Shown here: positions 5,904-8,304 of the stretch, piece by piece | How the letters are laid out: each line of letters opens with the position of its first letter | Numbering within the stretch: position 1 is the first letter of the stretch | Origin: JAZDLC01 sp043802345 | Lineage (GTDB): Bacteria; Planctomycetota; B15-G4; JADJEK01 | Direction: 5' to 3' | Length of the DNA stretch: 8,304 nucleotides | NCBI GenBank assembly: GCA_043802345.1 | Contig: JAZDLC010000339.1 | Span: 1 to 8,304, forward strand | Made by a program: the position numbers and the translations under genes | Notes under the pieces: generated by a model | Told to the model about the DNA's origin: nothing | Database searches by the model: none | What the model saw: only the letters and a program-made list of their open reading frames with translations

Positions 5904-5933
5904 GGAGCCCGCGGCGCGAACGCCGCGGGCTCC
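5904..5933 (-). terminator. Intrinsic terminator of the secreted-protein gene
   Basis: A perfect 13-bp GC-rich stem (5904-5916 with 5921-5933) encloses a 4-nt loop that reads TTCG on the minus strand. ACCTTTTC follows on the minus strand, giving the T-run. It begins 31 nt after the TAG stop of the 417-residue secreted protein. Position, stem and T-run agree on an intrinsic terminator for leftward transcription, and it should insulate the radical SAM gene. Confidence 0.85.
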
Positions 5934-5964
5934 TGGCATCACCGCATCGCTGGTTTTCGGTCTG

Positions 5965-7218
5965 CTACGGCGTGTTGGTGTAGATCAAGTGGTTCGTGGG
6001 CATGATGTGGCCCATGAGCGGCAGTGGCTTGGGGCCGACCACCGGCACCGACCAGTTGTCCGCGAGGTCCTTGAACTTCTGGGTCTGCAGGTGGGGCGGG
6101 AAGGTCGGAACGACCGGCCATCCCTCATCCGTGGACCCGCCGTAGAAGACCTCGTAGTAGGCGAGGGAAACGCAGGAGTCGTAGTACTTGAACAGCCCCT
6201 CGTCCACCCAGGCGATCTCCTCACCGGGATACGCCGCGGCGCTGGTCCACATGCCCATGCTGGTGGTGACCAGGTAGGGCCAGGGCAGGGTCGGGAACAT
6301 CAGGAACTGAGCCGCGAAGTTGCTGGGAGTCCCGGTGATGTCCGGGCAGGTCCCGAATCCGCGGTACATGCTCAATGTGACCTGCGTGCTCGCCAGGGAG
6401 GGCGGGGCCATGCAGCCGACGACGAACGGCAGCAGGTCGCCGTGCGCGATCGCCTCCTCGGTAATGCACATTCCGCCAGGACCGGGAACATCGCGCACCG
6501 CTTCGGCGAGCAACGGTCCGGCGGGCGCCGGCAGGTTCATCGGGACGAACGGGTTGGCGGGGGAGTGGGGCGCGATGATGGCATACGAAGTGGCCGGGTG
6601 GAAGACGCCAGGCTTGCTGGAGTAGACCGGCTTGTGCGCCAGCCAGTCACCCGCGTGATGGAGCACCAGCACGTTCTCGAAATTGGCCACGCCGGTGCAG
6701 TCCTGGGCGTAATCCACGTAGCCGTAGTAGAAGGCTGACTGGTGCGGACCGACGGGAAACAGACAGGGCGGAATCGGGCAGGGCGGAATGGCCCCGGCCG
6801 GGAACAGCGATGACAGGTCCGCCTTGGCGGCGAAGCGCCAGACCTGGACCAGGTTGCCGGTGAGCAGATTGACCTCGGTCCAGGTCCTGGTGTAGTCGAG
6901 GACCATCGGGCCTGCGAGCAGGGCAAGGCCGGTGGTGGCGTCGGTCACCGTCACCGTGGTGTTGTACTGCGCGCAGGTCGGCATGACCGGGACAGGCCAG
7001 TTGACCCGAAGGTAGGTCTGGGAGGCCAGGGTGCAGTTGTTCCAGCAGACTCCCAGTCCGGGCAGGGACGCTTGCGGGAACGCGGGGAGGTTCGGCACGA
7101 CGGGGCCACAGCACGGTCCGACGTCCAGATTGTCCGGGCCGAAGCACTGGGCCGAGGCAGTCGGTGCCAGGGAGAGGGCGATCACTGTCGCCAGGGTGAT
7201 GAAGAAGGTGCGAAGCAT
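5965..7218 (-). CDS. Sec-secreted Cys-containing protein, unknown family
   Basis: 417 residues from ATG 7218. GGAGG (7224-7228) sits 5 nt upstream and decides this start over an upstream in-frame start at 7296. The N-terminus is a clear Sec signal peptide (MLRTFFITLATVIALSLAP) with likely cleavage after TASA. The next residues, QCFGP, do not fit a lipobox, so a soluble exported protein is expected. The mature N-terminus is Cys-rich (CFGPDNLDVGPCC, then VCWNNCTL, then PTCAQYNTTV), and further Cys pairs follow (PPCPIPPCLF, then FGTCPDI), suggesting several disulfides. The remainder is rich in Pro, Gly and aromatic residues (HQSAFYYGYVDYAQDC, then YYDSCVSLAYYEVFYGG). There is no C-terminal membrane anchor. 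I recognise no enzyme family or catalytic motif. It is monocistronic as far as visible, with its own terminator. Coding is near certain; function is unknown. Confidence 0.9.
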   Translation of the reverse strand: MLRTFFITLATVIALSLAPTASAQCFGPDNLDVGPCCGPVVPNLPAFPQASLPGLGVCWNNCTLASQTYLRVNWPVPVMPTCAQYNTTVTVTDATTGLALLAGPMVLDYTRTWTEVNLLTGNLVQVWRFAAKADLSSLFPAGAIPPCPIPPCLFPVGPHQSAFYYGYVDYAQDCTGVANFENVLVLHHAGDWLAHKPVYSSKPGVFHPATSYAIIAPHSPANPFVPMNLPAPAGPLLAEAVRDVPGPGGMCITEEAIAHGDLLPFVVGCMAPPSLASTQVTLSMYRGFGTCPDITGTPSNFAAQFLMFPTLPWPYLVTTSMGMWTSAAAYPGEEIAWVDEGLFKYYDSCVSLAYYEVFYGGSTDEGWPVVPTFPPHLQTQKFKDLADNWSVPVVGPKPLPLMGHIMPTNHLIYTNTP

Positions 7219-7707
7219 GAGGTCCTCCAAGATGCGAGTGCGGTTTTCGGGGAAACTGAAAGCACGCGCGGTGCCAAACCCCAGGAATGGGCTCAAGAAG
7301 GCCTGAATCGGCGTATTGGTACAGTTCTGGCAGTAGGAGATCCGCTAACCTGCGTCGAATTGAGACACCGAATTGCGCCTTTCTGCCGCGAATCGCTGCG
7401 GTCTTGAGAATGGCCACGGCGAACAGAAGTTGGAGCAGCAGACCCCATGCCACCCATGCCACCAGGCGCTAGCGGATCCGGCGGCCGTTGTTGCTGAGCA
7501 ACACCGCCAGGCCAAGCAGCAGGACGACGCCCAGCAACACCCCTGGAGCCGGTGGAGTCCCAGCCGGGATCGGCGGGATTCACGACAAAGAGATGCGAAA
7601 GGAAGTTCAGGGAAGCGCCTCTTGGACAGAACGCGGACGGCCCATCTCGCCAGATCAGGGGGGTTCCCGGCGAGACAGAGTTGGTCCGCTTTGCAGCGAT
7701 TCGCTGC
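7219..7707. other. Intergenic region with no intact gene
   Basis: This 489-bp stretch lies between two minus-strand genes for exported or exported-looking proteins. It must contain the promoter of the 417-residue secreted protein, though no clear sigma70 pair stands out. It also holds a short tandem repeat (7443-7463, GGTGGCATG units on the minus strand), a small palindrome right after the 7708 stop (7693-7707), and the broken hydrophobic frame listed separately. Confidence 0.5.
7376..7579 (-). pseudogene. Possible remnant of a membrane protein or C-terminal anchor
   Basis: One minus-strand frame encodes two hydrophobic stretches interrupted by stops. After TGA (7582-7580) it reads IPPIPAGTPPAPG, then VLLGVVLLLGLAVLL, then a basic tail (SNNGRRIR) and TAG (7471-7469). 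In the same frame it continues with VAWGLLLQLLFAVAILK and a basic RGRK. A Pro-rich lead, hydrophobic helix and Arg-rich end resemble C-terminal sorting or anchor segments, but there is no open frame upstream and no start with a ribosome site. It could be decayed coding sequence or chance. Confidence 0.25.
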
Positions 7708-8304
7708 TCAGGTGCCTTCCGGCTCGATCTGGATGTTGGTGGAGATCAGCACGAGCCAGCCGCGGGCGTTCCGGGTGCGGACCAGGCCCACCCCTTTCGC
7801 CACCCACTTCTTCTCCGGCTCGTCCGGTTCGAGCCGGCTGGTCTCTTTCAGCTTGAGCAAGGTGGTGAACTTGCCGGCCGGAACCGTCAGCTTCTTCGTG
7901 ATGTCGACGATCAGGATCGTCTCGTCCACGACCGGGTACAGGTCCTCGGACTTGTACTGGTCACCGACCTTGGGATCTGCCGGCATGAGGATCGTGGGGG
8001 CGGGCGCGGTCGCGGTCTCGGGCGGGTCGGTGGCGAGCACGGCCCCCCCGACCAGCCAGCTGCCCTCGTGGGCCGTGATCTGCCCATTCTCGTACTGGTC
8101 GACCAACTCACCGAACTGATAGACCGTGCCGTCGTCGGCCTGGGCGAAGAACTCCCAGGAGATCTCATCCAGCGCGCCGTCCACGAATGCGAGTTCCTTC
8201 ACCACCCGTGTTTCCGCGGAGCCTCCGCTCCAGGTGAATGCGCGGGTGTCACCGAGGTGCAGTCTGGTGATGACCAGGCGCTCTCCGTCCTCTTTCCCCC
8301 GGTA
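7708..8304 (-). CDS. C-terminal part of an uncharacterised secreted-type protein (N-terminus missing)
   Basis: The frame is open from the right edge to TGA at 7710-7708, giving 198 residues, and the start lies beyond the window. The sequence is beta-rich and resembles a widespread family of uncharacterised, usually exported, bacterial proteins. Recognisable blocks are WEFFAQADDGTVYQFGE, DQYENGQI, HEGSWLVGG, ILMPADPKVGDQYKSED and TVPAGKFTTLLKLKETSRL, followed by EKKWVAKGVGLVRT near the end. These family resemblances are recalled from the motif pattern, not searched. A GTG at 8205 could be mistaken for the start, but the frame continues upstream with good coding character (TRLHLGDTRAFTWSGG), so the gene is longer. 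The role is unknown; no catalytic residues or cysteines stand out. It is on the same strand as the 417-residue secreted protein but 489 bp away, so a shared operon is unlikely. Confidence 0.9.
   Translation of the reverse strand, partial: YRGKEDGERLVITRLHLGDTRAFTWSGGSAETRVVKELAFVDGALDEISWEFFAQADDGTVYQFGELVDQYENGQITAHEGSWLVGGAVLATDPPETATAPAPTILMPADPKVGDQYKSEDLYPVVDETILIVDITKKLTVPAGKFTTLLKLKETSRLEPDEPEKKWVAKGVGLVRTRNARGWLVLISTNIQIEPEGT

Noticed and set aside
5902..6738. 278-codon plus-strand frame opposite the secreted protein
   Set aside because: It starts in the terminator region and is antisense to a gene with a signal peptide and ideal ribosome site.
7388..7704. 12-bp inverted repeat (GCGAATCGCTGC) flanking the broken hydrophobic frame, considered as terminal repeats of a small mobile element
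   Set aside because: A 12-bp match is expected by chance at about this level in a window this long, the match does not extend, and no target duplication or transposase is seen.
1..8304. tRNA, rRNA, CRISPR array, insertion sequence or attachment site
   Set aside because: No cloverleaf T-loop context, rRNA core motif, regularly spaced repeat or transposase/integrase was seen on either strand.

Overview
The window is GC-rich bacterial DNA carrying regulatory and secreted-protein genes. Three traits suggest a Planctomycetota-like (or similarly large-genomed, ECF-rich, e.g. Acidobacteriota-like) bacterium: an ECF-type sigma factor fused to a membrane helix and an extracytoplasmic domain, long Cys-containing Sec-secreted proteins of unknown family, and strong G/C use at third codon positions. 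The lineage is an inference from gene style; no marker gene is present.

Layout: 1-1244 (minus) is the N-terminal 414 residues of a membrane-anchored sigma factor that runs off the left edge. A 243-bp divergent spacer holds a 15-bp tandem repeat and a promoter-like element. 1488-2489 (plus) is a second sigma-70-family protein with a long N-terminal extension. It is followed by a possible 73-residue acidic protein (2561-2782) and a small Sec-secreted protein (2953-3207). The stretch 3208-3536 has no convincing gene, but it holds a second copy of the promoter-like element and several strong inverted repeats. 3537-5483 (minus) is a cobalamin-binding radical SAM enzyme with a C-terminal STAS-like domain. 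5484-5964 is intergenic and contains a strong intrinsic terminator for the next gene. 5965-7218 (minus) is a 417-residue secreted protein of unknown family. 7219-7707 has no intact gene, only two hydrophobic stretches in one broken frame. 7708-8304 (minus) is the C-terminal part of an uncharacterised secreted-type protein running off the right edge.

How it may fit together: the two divergent sigma factors form a regulatory locus. A 27-bp element matching at 24 positions occurs 63 bp upstream of the second sigma gene and again at 3269-3295, at the head of the structured intergenic region. Its geometry (GAGACC, 16-bp spacer, CATGT, AT-rich DNA upstream) resembles an ECF-sigma promoter. The simplest hypothesis is an autoregulated sigma factor that also drives a short structured RNA or small ORF next to the radical SAM gene. 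The radical SAM-STAS fusion and this element pair are the most unusual items in the window.
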